In this document: positions 43,495-51,143 of the stretch, in pieces
How positions within the stretch are numbered: position 1 is the first letter of the stretch
Layout: each line of letters opens with the position of its first letter
NCBI GenBank assembly: GCA_008933735.1
Contig: WBUL01000007.1
Location: 62,001-126,000, forward strand
Length of the DNA stretch: 64,000 bases
From: Anaerolineae bacterium
GTDB taxonomy: Bacteria; Chloroflexota; Anaerolineae; Aggregatilineales; J027
Direction: 5' to 3'
The notes under the pieces: model-generated
Database searches by the model: none
What the model saw: the letters and a program-made list of their open reading frames with translations, nothing else
Told to the model about the DNA's origin: nothing
Program-made: the position numbers and the translations under genes

Positions 43495-46053
43495 CTATTT
43501 GGTACGCGAAGCACGCGGCATGATCATGCTGATCACTTCGTAGTTGAGTGTATTCAGGAAATCGGCGGCGTCTTCTGCCGTGATTTTTTCTTCGCCCTGT
43601 TCGCCAATTAACACGACTTCATCGCCCACCCGGACATCATCAATATCCGTTACATCCACCGTGCACTGGTAAATATCCACATTGCCAATCAGTGGCGCTC
43701 GTTTGCCTTTGACCAGCACATACGTCCAGGGCAGCGGCCCTACCCGAAAACCGCTGGAATAACCGACAGGCAGCACCGCCACCGTGCGTGTTGTGTCCGA
43801 GGCGACCAGTCCGATTAAATTAGTAGACACACGCTTTAACTGCACAATTGTGGTTTTCCAGGACAGCGCGGTTTTGAAATCCGGTGGGAGTTCGTAACGC
43901 CCCGGATACAGGCCATACAGTGCTGCGCCACAGCGCACCATGTTAAATCGCGCTTCCGGGATATGCAGCGCGGGGCCGGACGCTGCTGCATGAACATACT
44001 GGAACTGCGCGTTAATGGTTTTGAGCATGTTAATGGTTTCATCAAATTCGTTTAACTGGCGGATGGCATCCTGCCGTTCTATGGTGGAGGCGATATGCGT
44101 GTAAATGCCTTCCAGATGAATCCGGTCAAGCTTATGCAGCCCTCGGACAAACTGCGGTACTTCATCACGCATCAAGCCCATGCTGCTTCTGCTCACATCA
44201 ATGCGGATGTGGGCTTTGATGGTGCGGTCCAGTTCGGCGGCGGCCTGGTTGAAGGCTTTTGCCGTGTTCAGATCATAAATGGAAATGGTCAGATCGTGCC
44301 GCACCACCTGACGTGCCGCATAGGGAACCGTGTATCCCATAATCAGAATCGGCTTAGTGATACCCGCCCGCCGCAGTTGGAGTGCTTCGTCAATCGAGGT
44401 CAAACCAAGATAATCCGCCCCGTTTAAACCGGCAGTGGTACTGACGGGAATCGCGCCGTGCCCGTAGGCATCGGTTTTCACAACCGCCATCAGGGTACAC
44501 TGCGCCCCGATAATTTCTTTGATCCGTTTAACGTTGTGGGCGACCGCAGCCGTATCGACATGCACCCAGGTCGGGCTCATCGGGCGGGTTGTCCAGTCCG
44601 AATCAAGCGCAGTGTCCTGACGCGGCAGCACCATCACATCTTCAGGATTATTCAGCAGCGCGGCGACGACACGCTCCATCCGTGCTGACCGGTTGCCCTT
44701 GACCAACACAAGGTCTTTCGGCCCTAAACGGTTGCGAATAGCGGTGGCAGCATCCTGCGCGGAAAATGTGATGTGCGTACTGGTGAGGGGGAACCCCTTG
44801 TCCAACGCGGCCCGGACTGCATTCGCTGCATCGTCCCCTTCGGAAACTACTTCCGTCGCCACTTCTGCCAGGCTGGCGCCAATTTCCAGGTAGCTCTGCG
44901 GGCGGCGTTCACTCGTATCGGCAATATCGCCCAGCACCACAAAGATTTTCCCTCGTGGGCTGACCAATCCCATTTGAGTTTCTTTAATGGATGGCTGGGG
45001 ACGCAGTGCTTTGAGCCATTCCAGCACCAGCAGCATATCATCCGGCGTGGTGTCGTAGGTATCGTCAATGAGCTGGCACCGGTTTACCCCTACCAGAGGG
45101 CGCATTCTTCCGGGAAGAGGTTCCAACTGGGTCAGGGCATTCAGGCTGTTTTCCAGCGGCACTTCAAAGGACAACCCCACGCACAGCGCCGACAGCACCG
45201 CGTATAAATTGTGTGCTCCCAGCAGCCGCACCCATTTAGCGATAAAACGCTGGTTGCCATAACGCAAATCGAATCCGGTTTTATCCAGCGCCTGGATAAT
45301 ATTATAGGCGGTCAGGTCTGCCCCAAAGGATGTCCCTTGTTTATCAACGCTGATCGTTAATTTGGGAACACGACATTGAATCTCTCGCACCAGGGCATCA
45401 TCGTAATTCAGCACAGCGAGGCCATCCTGCGGCAAATTTTCGATGAGGACTCGTTCTTCCGGGATAGCAGTTTTGCTGGCTTTCGTCGGGTTGATATTGG
45501 TCACTACACCGACCGTTGAGGGAGCAGCGGTAATCATTTCCGCCATTTCCCCCGCTTGGGTACTGTCATACTCCAGAACAGCAATTTCATGCTGTTTGGT
45601 CAACTGCCCCAGCGCTAACGGGAGCGCGAACCGCCCCGGAATATTTACCCGTCCGGTATACACCTGATAACGAAGCCGCAGCACCTGACTGATAGCTTCT
45701 TTGGTCGTGGATTTGCCATAACTACCCGCTACTGTGACGACAGTCGTGCCAAACTTGCTTAGCACATAATTTGTCCAGCGCATCAGAGCCGCCTCAACAT
45801 CATGCATGATGATGACGGTGATACCCTGCGTATCAAAAGTGGGGGGATGTTTGCACATGAGGCCGGTTGCACCTGCCCTCACGGCGTCCTCCATGAAGTG
45901 GTGTCCATCACCACGCTCTGTCTTGAGCGCAACAAACAAATCGCCAGACTTCACCTGACGGGATTCAAAGCAAAATCCGTTAAAAATCTGGGCTACTGGC
46001 TCACCAAAAAGCTGACCATCCGCCGCATCCAGAATATCGTAAAGATTAATCAT
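43495..46053 (-). CDS. MurF-Alr fusion protein (D-Ala-D-Ala ligase/alanine racemase) with altered active sites
   Basis: An 852-aa fusion as known in Bacteroidetes and some others. Residues 1-460 resemble MurF, which adds D-Ala-D-Ala to UDP-MurNAc-tripeptide: the ATP loop is TVAGSYGKSTTKEAI (about 105-119), but the usual TN(I/V)..AH reads TNINPTKAS, without the His. Residues about 485-852 resemble alanine racemase: the PLP lysine is kept in AVVKTDAYGHG. Other usual catalytic features are changed: the DTGM.R.G motif is DVSRSSMG, the GY(G/S) catalytic tyrosine segment reads IGLVASDTT and is a few residues shorter, and GR(I/V)CMD is GNVDIYQ. Either activity could be lost or changed. It is transcribed away from the response-regulator gene. 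Confidence 0.88.
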   Translation of the reverse strand: MINLYDILDAADGQLFGEPVAQIFNGFCFESRQVKSGDLFVALKTERGDGHHFMEDAVRAGATGLMCKHPPTFDTQGITVIIMHDVEAALMRWTNYVLSKFGTTVVTVAGSYGKSTTKEAISQVLRLRYQVYTGRVNIPGRFALPLALGQLTKQHEIAVLEYDSTQAGEMAEMITAAPSTVGVVTNINPTKASKTAIPEERVLIENLPQDGLAVLNYDDALVREIQCRVPKLTISVDKQGTSFGADLTAYNIIQALDKTGFDLRYGNQRFIAKWVRLLGAHNLYAVLSALCVGLSFEVPLENSLNALTQLEPLPGRMRPLVGVNRCQLIDDTYDTTPDDMLLVLEWLKALRPQPSIKETQMGLVSPRGKIFVVLGDIADTSERRPQSYLEIGASLAEVATEVVSEGDDAANAVRAALDKGFPLTSTHITFSAQDAATAIRNRLGPKDLVLVKGNRSARMERVVAALLNNPEDVMVLPRQDTALDSDWTTRPMSPTWVHVDTAAVAHNVKRIKEIIGAQCTLMAVVKTDAYGHGAIPVSTTAGLNGADYLGLTSIDEALQLRRAGITKPILIMGYTVPYAARQVVRHDLTISIYDLNTAKAFNQAAAELDRTIKAHIRIDVSRSSMGLMRDEVPQFVRGLHKLDRIHLEGIYTHIASTIERQDAIRQLNEFDETINMLKTINAQFQYVHAAASGPALHIPEARFNMVRCGAALYGLYPGRYELPPDFKTALSWKTTIVQLKRVSTNLIGLVASDTTRTVAVLPVGYSSGFRVGPLPWTYVLVKGKRAPLIGNVDIYQCTVDVTDIDDVRVGDEVVLIGEQGEEKITAEDAADFLNTLNYEVISMIMPRASRTK

Positions 46054-46238
46054 AACGCACGCTGTATGAATTTAGATAAAGCCATAAACTCAGTTTAGCA
46101 GGATTTCCGTTTCCTGCGCGAATCGTTGCTGTCACGATTTCCTTACTACGCCAGATTAGAATAGAATACAGTAGAGGTTTTCTCATTCCACAAGAATATG
46201 CTAAATTATTAGGCAAAGCTCAGTGAGGAGTGCGTAAC

Positions 46239-46673
46239 ATGCCTACGATTTTGTTTGCAGAAGACAGTCCCGTCCAGGCGAAGCTGGCGATTCACCATCT
46301 CAGCGAAGCGGGTTACGAAGTGATTCATCATGTATCGGCGGAAGATGCCCTGCAAGCGCTGGAAGATGGTCTGAAACCCGATCTGATTCTCTCCGATGTC
46401 GTCATGGGGGAAATGAACGGTTATGACTTCTGCCGCAAAGCCAAGTCCGAGGCACGCTGGAAGAATATCCCCTTCATGATGCTCACAGGGCAGGAGGCAC
46501 TGGAAGATCAGTGGGAAGGCACGGACGCGGGCGCGGATGATTACGTGGTCAAGCCGTTCAACGGCCCGGATATGCTTCAGCGTATTCGGCTGCTGCTGGT
46601 GGGCAAGGGCCCCAACATTGACGACGACTACATCTCGTCCGGGCGATATATGGAAAAGCCCGAAATCGAGTAA
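46239..46673 (+). CDS. Stand-alone response regulator (receiver domain)
   Basis: A 144-aa CheY-like protein. ATG 46239 has GAGGAG 8 bases upstream, better than the GTG at 46230 within it. The receiver is complete: acidic pair in LFAEDSPVQA (residues 5-14), phospho-acceptor Asp in DLILSDVVMGEM (about 50-61), Thr in MMLTGQEAL (about 81-89) and Lys in DDYVVKPFN (about 104-112). A C-terminal tail of about 20 residues (DDDYISSGRYMEKPEIE) has no output domain, so it acts by protein contact. No histidine kinase is adjacent. A hairpin terminator follows. Confidence 0.93.
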   Translation: MPTILFAEDSPVQAKLAIHHLSEAGYEVIHHVSAEDALQALEDGLKPDLILSDVVMGEMNGYDFCRKAKSEARWKNIPFMMLTGQEALEDQWEGTDAGADDYVVKPFNGPDMLQRIRLLLVGKGPNIDDDYISSGRYMEKPEIE

Positions 46674-46707
46674 CCGGCATGTCCGTCACAACCGCAACGC
46701 GATTCTG

Positions 46708-46737
46708 ACCCGCTAAACAGCTTAGCGGGTGTTTTTA
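46708..46737. terminator. Terminator between convergent genes
   Basis: ACCCGCTAA/TTAGCGGGT forms a perfect 9-bp stem with a 5-nt loop, followed by G and a T run. It serves the response-regulator gene. Confidence 0.88.
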
Positions 46738-46741
46738 TTCC

Positions 46742-47254
46742 TTAGACCGAGCCGGGAAGATAGCGTTTCATTGTTTTGAGATAGCTGACCACAGACTGGT
46801 CTAAACGAGACCGTTCATCGTCAGTCAGTTCACGTTTGATCTGGGCAGGAACGCCCGCCACCAGCACCCCGGATGGGATCACCTGCCGTTCCCGCACCAC
46901 GGATCCAGCGCCGACAATCACGTATGCCCCGATTCTTGCCCCACTTAACAGAGTCGCATTCATACCAAGCATTACATGACTTTCGACCTGGCAGCCTTCC
47001 ATCACCACTCCATGCCCGATAATGACATCATCGCCCACAACCGTATCAAACTGGCGGTTGACATGCAGCACGGCGTTGTCCTGCACACTGGTACGCTCCC
47101 CGATGACAATCTGCCCTAAATCACCGCGCAGCACCGCCCCAAACCAGATGTTGGCCTGCGTTTTAACCACAACCTGTCCAATCAGAACAGCAGTAGGGGC
47201 AATAAACACTTCCGGGGCAATTTGTGGGGTCTGATCCTGGAATGGGTAAATCAT
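46742..47254 (-). CDS. Gamma-carbonic anhydrase-like hexapeptide-repeat protein
   Basis: A 170-aa left-handed beta-helix protein of the gamma-carbonic anhydrase/YrdA/PaaY group. ATG 47254 is chosen for GAGAGG upstream; the ORF-track extension is out of family. Motifs: VFIAPTAVLIGQVVVKTQANIWFGAVLRGDLGQIVIGERTSVQDNAVLHV (about residues 14-63; joined from hexapeptide repeats), DDVIIGHGVVMEGCQVESHVMLGMNA (about 73-98) with the metal-site histidines at IGHG and ESHV. Known members bind Zn or Fe and hydrate CO2 or hydrolyse thioesters; many have no measured activity. A short helical tail ends the protein. Confidence 0.92.
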   Translation of the reverse strand: MIYPFQDQTPQIAPEVFIAPTAVLIGQVVVKTQANIWFGAVLRGDLGQIVIGERTSVQDNAVLHVNRQFDTVVGDDVIIGHGVVMEGCQVESHVMLGMNATLLSGARIGAYVIVGAGSVVRERQVIPSGVLVAGVPAQIKRELTDDERSRLDQSVVSYLKTMKRYLPGSV

Positions 47255-47298
47255 GGGTTTCCTCTCTATCTCCCATGATTTTAACGACAAGTGCCCAC

Positions 47299-47327
47299 AA
47301 AAAAAGTCCCCTCTCGGAACCGAGAGG
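47299..47327 (-). terminator. Terminator of the small membrane-protein gene (minus strand)
   Basis: Read on the minus strand, CCTCTCGG/CCGAGAGG forms a tight hairpin followed by GGAC and a run of seven T's. It lies 30 bases past the stop of the gene 47356-47751. Confidence 0.8.
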
Positions 47328-47355
47328 AGAACCAGAGTGCACATAAGAGGTGAAT

Positions 47356-47751
47356 TTAGCGCGTCCGCCGCAGCACATACATTTGCGCCAGCGACAGCAA
47401 AAGCACGGCATCACCCACGACAGCCAGCGCCCAACGTGCGTCCGTTGCCAGGTCACCCCATGCCAACGCCAATCCGATGGCTATCACAAGGGCACTGTCA
47501 AAATTCAAAAGGGCGACCACCCAGGCCGTCCGGCGGCTGACTTCCCCACGTGCGATGTAAAAAAGAAAAGCGGCGTAAGCTAAGGCAAAAATCCCTGCGC
47601 CGATAACCACCGTGCGGCTAATCCCGAACCAATCCGCAACAGTTTCCGCCCCAACCAGCAGAAGTGCGCCGAGGGCGATTTCCACCAGCCCGTCAAACTG
47701 TAACATCCGCTGGACGAGTGTATTCTGTTTGCTTTGAGTCAGTGTTGCCAT
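47356..47751 (-). CDS. Small four-TM membrane protein of unknown function
   Basis: A 131-aa integral membrane protein with four hydrophobic segments (about residues 20-40, 46-66, 74-94 and 104-125) and short polar ends. The layout resembles DUF-type four-helix proteins seen in many bacteria, with no conserved polar residue in the membrane that would point to transport. AGGAAC(T) lies just before ATG 47751. It is flanked by a minus-strand terminator, so it is probably transcribed alone. The name hypothetical membrane protein is all the sequence supports. Confidence 0.8.
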   Translation of the reverse strand: MATLTQSKQNTLVQRMLQFDGLVEIALGALLLVGAETVADWFGISRTVVIGAGIFALAYAAFLFYIARGEVSRRTAWVVALLNFDSALVIAIGLALAWGDLATDARWALAVVGDAVLLLSLAQMYVLRRTR

Positions 47752-47810
47752 GAGAGGAACTCCTTTTTGATTGACTTGTCCCCATCATAGGTCACGGCAT
47801 ACTGCCAAAT

Positions 47811-48455
47811 CTACGAAAAAGACTGCCAATCACTGCCAAAAAAGGCATAGAAGTCGGGATTCGTGTAGACCCTATCCCAGCAGAAATGATCGGCATCGGG
47901 GAAAATGGTCAATCGGACATTTCCACCACACGCCCGCAGTAAATCCACCATCTGATGTGAGTTTTTAACCCACACCGCTTTGTCCTGTTCCCCATGAAAC
48001 ACCCAGACAGGCACGTTTTTCAGAGCGCAGAGCTTCGTTTCATAGTCGGGGAAGATGCGTCCACAGATCGGTACCACCGCCGCGAATCTTTCGGGGTGGT
48101 GAGCCGCCAGACACCATGCCCCCTGTCCTCCCATGCTCAACCCGGTCAGGTAGACCCGGCTGCGGGCAATAGCATAAGTATGGAGGATGTGATCCAGCAG
48201 CGTGTCAAGCTTTTCGACGAGATCAATCCAGCGCACCTCAGCAGGGCACTGTGGCGAAACGACCACAAACGGGAAGTTTTCTTCCCGGTCTATCCAGAAT
48301 GCCAGCCCGTACTTCTTGACCAGCTCAGGTTCGTTTCCACGCTCCCCGCTGCCATGCAAGAATAAAATCAGCGGCCAATCGCGTTTTTCGGCATAGCTTT
48401 GCGGCAGATAAAGCCAGTAAGAAAGATCAAAATCCGTTTTCAATTGGTGTGACAT
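47811..48455 (-). CDS. Alpha/beta hydrolase of the dienelactone/phospholipase-esterase type
   Basis: A 214-aa serine hydrolase. ATG 48455 overlaps the stop of the preceding membrane-protein gene (TAATG), so the longer ORF-track start is rejected. The fold signs are LILFLHGSGERGNE (oxyanion region, about residues 30-43), the nucleophile elbow GLSMGGQGAW (about 112-121), a catalytic Asp in FHGEQDKAV (about 160-168) and His in FPDADHFCW (about 190-198). It resembles predicted peptidase/esterase proteins (COG4099-like) without a signal peptide, so it is cytoplasmic. The natural substrate is unknown. It is last in a gene run with the membrane protein, HAD phosphatase and R-M genes. Confidence 0.88.
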   Translation of the reverse strand: MSHQLKTDFDLSYWLYLPQSYAEKRDWPLILFLHGSGERGNEPELVKKYGLAFWIDREENFPFVVVSPQCPAEVRWIDLVEKLDTLLDHILHTYAIARSRVYLTGLSMGGQGAWCLAAHHPERFAAVVPICGRIFPDYETKLCALKNVPVWVFHGEQDKAVWVKNSHQMVDLLRACGGNVRLTIFPDADHFCWDRVYTNPDFYAFFGSDWQSFS

Positions 48456-49798
48456 TATTTCAGACGTTCCCTTAAGTCTTGAGCAATTAACTGGGCGGCG
48501 GCATTTTGCCAGTTGTACAGGGTGCGTTCCGGTACCTGGAACTGAAACCACTCCAGAACCGCTTTGATCCGGGGCTCAAGATGGCTGCTGTCGGCGCGAC
48601 GGCTGTAAGGCTTGATACCTGTAACATAAGGAAAGTAGGTTGCGTTATAGTAGCGCCATTCATCCGTCGTGCCAAAATTTTCTTTACCACGCGGTTTGAG
48701 CCGTTCGATGCTTTCCATCAAAATGGCTTTAAGCTCAGCCGCCCGTTCCAGGGTATCAGCTTCCGCCCCGCGTTCGATGAGCCGCGCCTCAATGATCGGC
48801 AGATAGGTTAATGGATTGGTTGCCAGCCGGGGTAAATTGCCCATATTGCTTAGCGCACGACGAGTCAAACGGACAAGTTCATCTTCATCCATCTCTGCAA
48901 AATCGACTGAGCTCTTCACCTTCGGCAGTGCACGGGCCGCAGTACGCAGCTCCTCGCGTGCCTTCTGGAGCTGCGGCGTGCCGGAAAAGGCCACCTGGTC
49001 AAACCACTTTTGAAGCGAATCCGAAAACACCTGGATAAAAATGGCGGCGGAAATCGTGGTTAAAAGCAGAACATAGAAAGCGAGACCCCTTTCCCCGCTT
49101 AATATCATCGCCAGCGCAACCTGCCCCCCAAATAACAGCGCGATAAAAAAAGCCGCGTCGAATGCACGCAGCATATCCAGCCACAGCGCTTCACCCTGCT
49201 GTGCAGCATCCCAGAACGCAATCGCTACTCCGAAGGCAATGAGATCCATGCTGATCGCCGCCAGCACCACATTAGAGGGAAGCACATCCAGCGCCAGCAG
49301 CATGGCCGCGACTCCCAATCCCATAAACAGCGTTGCCAGACCCACAATTTGAAAGGTGCGGTTCCGACTCCGAATCACCGCCAGAAATGAACAGCCGAGT
49401 GGAATCACCACCGCCATCAAAAAAATCATATAGCCCCACTGCGGCGATTCGTCGGCATAGTTAAACACGAAGTCCGTAACGGCGGCAGCCAGATACAAAA
49501 CCGCAGCCCCGATCAGGAAAAAACGGGCACTGAAGTGAAAACCCGTTTCTGGGGGCAGCAGTTCCACGATTGCCAGAAACCAGAACACACTTAACCACAG
49601 TGGCAGCGGCCAGCCGAAACGCATCAGCAGGGTGTCATCCGGGGCTGGTTTTTGCAGTATGTCCACCGCCAGCATTAACCCATAGACCAGCAGACCGAGG
49701 CCGGCATATCTCAGCAGCGTGGTTTGTACATCGCGCTGGATCAGATACAGTCCTAACCAGACCACATAGCCGAAAATAAGAATTTCGAGAACGATCAT
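48455..49798 (-). CDS. Polytopic membrane protein with cytoplasmic C-terminal domain
   Basis: A 447-aa protein. About eight membrane segments occupy residues 1-260, spaced like the 7TM input modules of bacterial sensors. The last 185 residues are soluble and helical (LQKAREELRTAARALPK, AEMDEDELVRLTRRALSNMGNL), ending with WRYYNATYFPYVTGIKPYSRR and VPERTLYNWQNAAAQLIAQDL. No kinase, cyclase or GGDEF motif can be found. The end segment could be a winged-helix-like or protein-binding unit. Start and stop overlap both neighbours (ATGA with the HAD gene, TAATG with the hydrolase), so it is in an operon. Function unknown. Confidence 0.8.
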   Translation of the reverse strand: MIVLEILIFGYVVWLGLYLIQRDVQTTLLRYAGLGLLVYGLMLAVDILQKPAPDDTLLMRFGWPLPLWLSVFWFLAIVELLPPETGFHFSARFFLIGAAVLYLAAAVTDFVFNYADESPQWGYMIFLMAVVIPLGCSFLAVIRSRNRTFQIVGLATLFMGLGVAAMLLALDVLPSNVVLAAISMDLIAFGVAIAFWDAAQQGEALWLDMLRAFDAAFFIALLFGGQVALAMILSGERGLAFYVLLLTTISAAIFIQVFSDSLQKWFDQVAFSGTPQLQKAREELRTAARALPKVKSSVDFAEMDEDELVRLTRRALSNMGNLPRLATNPLTYLPIIEARLIERGAEADTLERAAELKAILMESIERLKPRGKENFGTTDEWRYYNATYFPYVTGIKPYSRRADSSHLEPRIKAVLEWFQFQVPERTLYNWQNAAAQLIAQDLRERLK

Positions 49799-50265
49799 AA
49801 GGATGAACTAAAAAAATCTGCTGCCCATACGAATTGAATGCCTGCGCGTTTCGCCGCTTCCTGATCGGTATCCAGATCGCCCACGAATACAATTTCATCG
49901 GGGTTATCTATTTTAGCGCGGCGGGCAATGGTCAGCAGCATTCCGGGGTTGGGTTTGCGGTGCAGACTCTCACGGGCATATTTTTTGACGGTGCCATTCG
50001 GATGATAGGGGCAGAACAGGGCGTAATCCGCCCCGATGAGACCCGCCACGTACTGCATCAAAGCCTGTGCCTGCTTATAGGAAAGATACCCGAACGCGAC
50101 CCCGCCCTGATTGCTGGCAACGGCAAGAATGTGCCCCTCGGCTTTTAGCTGCTGGCACTTTGCCAGCACTCCCGGCATAAGGGTATGTTCTTCAATGGTG
50201 TTGGCTGGCCTGCCCTCAATGCTGGCGACCAGCGTACTGTCTTTATCGAAGATAATGAGCATCAC
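49795..50265 (-). CDS. HAD-IIIA family phosphatase (GmhB/HisB-N like)
   Basis: A 156-aa phosphatase of the HAD superfamily, subfamily IIIA. Motif I is IIFDKDSTLV (residues 4-13), an Asp-x-Asp pair with Ser in place of the usual Gly. Motif II lies in LAVASNQGGVAFGYLS (about 47-62), the Cys/His zinc loop is reduced to FCPYHPNG, KPNPGMLLTIARRA holds the motif III Lys (about 104-117) and VFVGDLDTDQEAAKRAG holds motif IV (about 127-143). Related enzymes dephosphorylate D-glycero-manno-heptose bisphosphate or histidinol phosphate; neither pathway is visible nearby. It lies 12 bases after the restriction-enzyme gene. Confidence 0.9.
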   Translation of the reverse strand: MMLIIFDKDSTLVASIEGRPANTIEEHTLMPGVLAKCQQLKAEGHILAVASNQGGVAFGYLSYKQAQALMQYVAGLIGADYALFCPYHPNGTVKKYARESLHRKPNPGMLLTIARRAKIDNPDEIVFVGDLDTDQEAAKRAGIQFVWAADFFSSSL

Positions 50266-50277
50266 TCATCTCTAAAG

Positions 50278-51138
50278 TTAGTCATCTAATAGATTGGGGC
50301 GCGGTGTGATTCTTTGGAGAATCGCTTGGGGATTATGTGCAAGCGTTTGAAGAAACTCCTGGGCATCTTCTAAATCGGTAAAGGCCGCGTGGATAGTATT
50401 CCCGGTATTAATTTGCAAAGTAATTTCGAATTTCTGAACCATGGGGTTGGATGGCAGGGGTGCAAGCAGCTCATCAATTGCATTTTTTACTAAGTCTGCC
50501 CCAGTTTTACCTGGAAATCTTTCAAATTTCAGCCAGCTTTGAGCAATGGTTTTGAGATGACCGGTAGACTGCAACTGCAAGATAAGATTAAGCAGGTCTT
50601 CTGGTCGTTCATAACTTTCACGCATGGTTGCAGCATTTAGGTTGAAGCTGTTATCGCCCAGGAAATTATCAAGCGGAGACTGAAGGGTGCTGTCTATCTG
50701 ATCGTCTGTTGCCACCAAAATCATTTTGATGCCACCTTCGGATAACAGCATTAATCCAACTCCTTCCGTCCAGTACCCGGCTAAAACTGCGGCAGCCCCT
50801 CGAATAGTTGGATACTTTTTGCGAACCTCTCGCAGTTGTAAAATCCAAGCACCTTTATCATTATGATGACGAGCATCCTTTAACCATTTGGTTTCCAGGA
50901 GGGCAATAGGTTCCGTTGTATTCTTTAAAACAACGACATTATCCATTTGGCGAGGAAGCCCACCTATCATTTCAAGTCTAATAACTCTTTTCCCCTCCTC
51001 CGGACTCAGGAGTTCATAACCGGCATGTTTTTCTGCAAGGTACTGCCTGACAAACTCGATCACGGCCTCTTCAAAAACTTCTCCAATAATTTGACCAAAT
51101 TTACTGGCTGGACTTTTAACTTTTTTCTCTGAAGCCAT
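50278..51138 (-). CDS. Putative PD-(D/E)XK restriction endonuclease
   Basis: A 286-aa protein paired with the methyltransferase gene 5 bases upstream. A nuclease core is suggested by RQMDNVVVL (Asp, about residues 63-71) followed by IALLETKWLKDARHHNDKGAWILQL (about 78-102), where ETK fits the (D/E)xK part of the motif and the following helix is typical. FGQIIGEVFEEAVIEFVRQYL near the start resembles the first helix of such nucleases. The C-terminal 100 residues may recognise DNA. I do not recognise an isoschizomer group, so the target is unknown. DNA here is clearly richer in A and T than the flanking genes, a sign of horizontal transfer. Confidence 0.75.
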   Translation of the reverse strand: MASEKKVKSPASKFGQIIGEVFEEAVIEFVRQYLAEKHAGYELLSPEEGKRVIRLEMIGGLPRQMDNVVVLKNTTEPIALLETKWLKDARHHNDKGAWILQLREVRKKYPTIRGAAAVLAGYWTEGVGLMLLSEGGIKMILVATDDQIDSTLQSPLDNFLGDNSFNLNAATMRESYERPEDLLNLILQLQSTGHLKTIAQSWLKFERFPGKTGADLVKNAIDELLAPLPSNPMVQKFEITLQINTGNTIHAAFTDLEDAQEFLQTLAHNPQAILQRITPRPNLLDD

Positions 51139-51143
51139 AGCTT

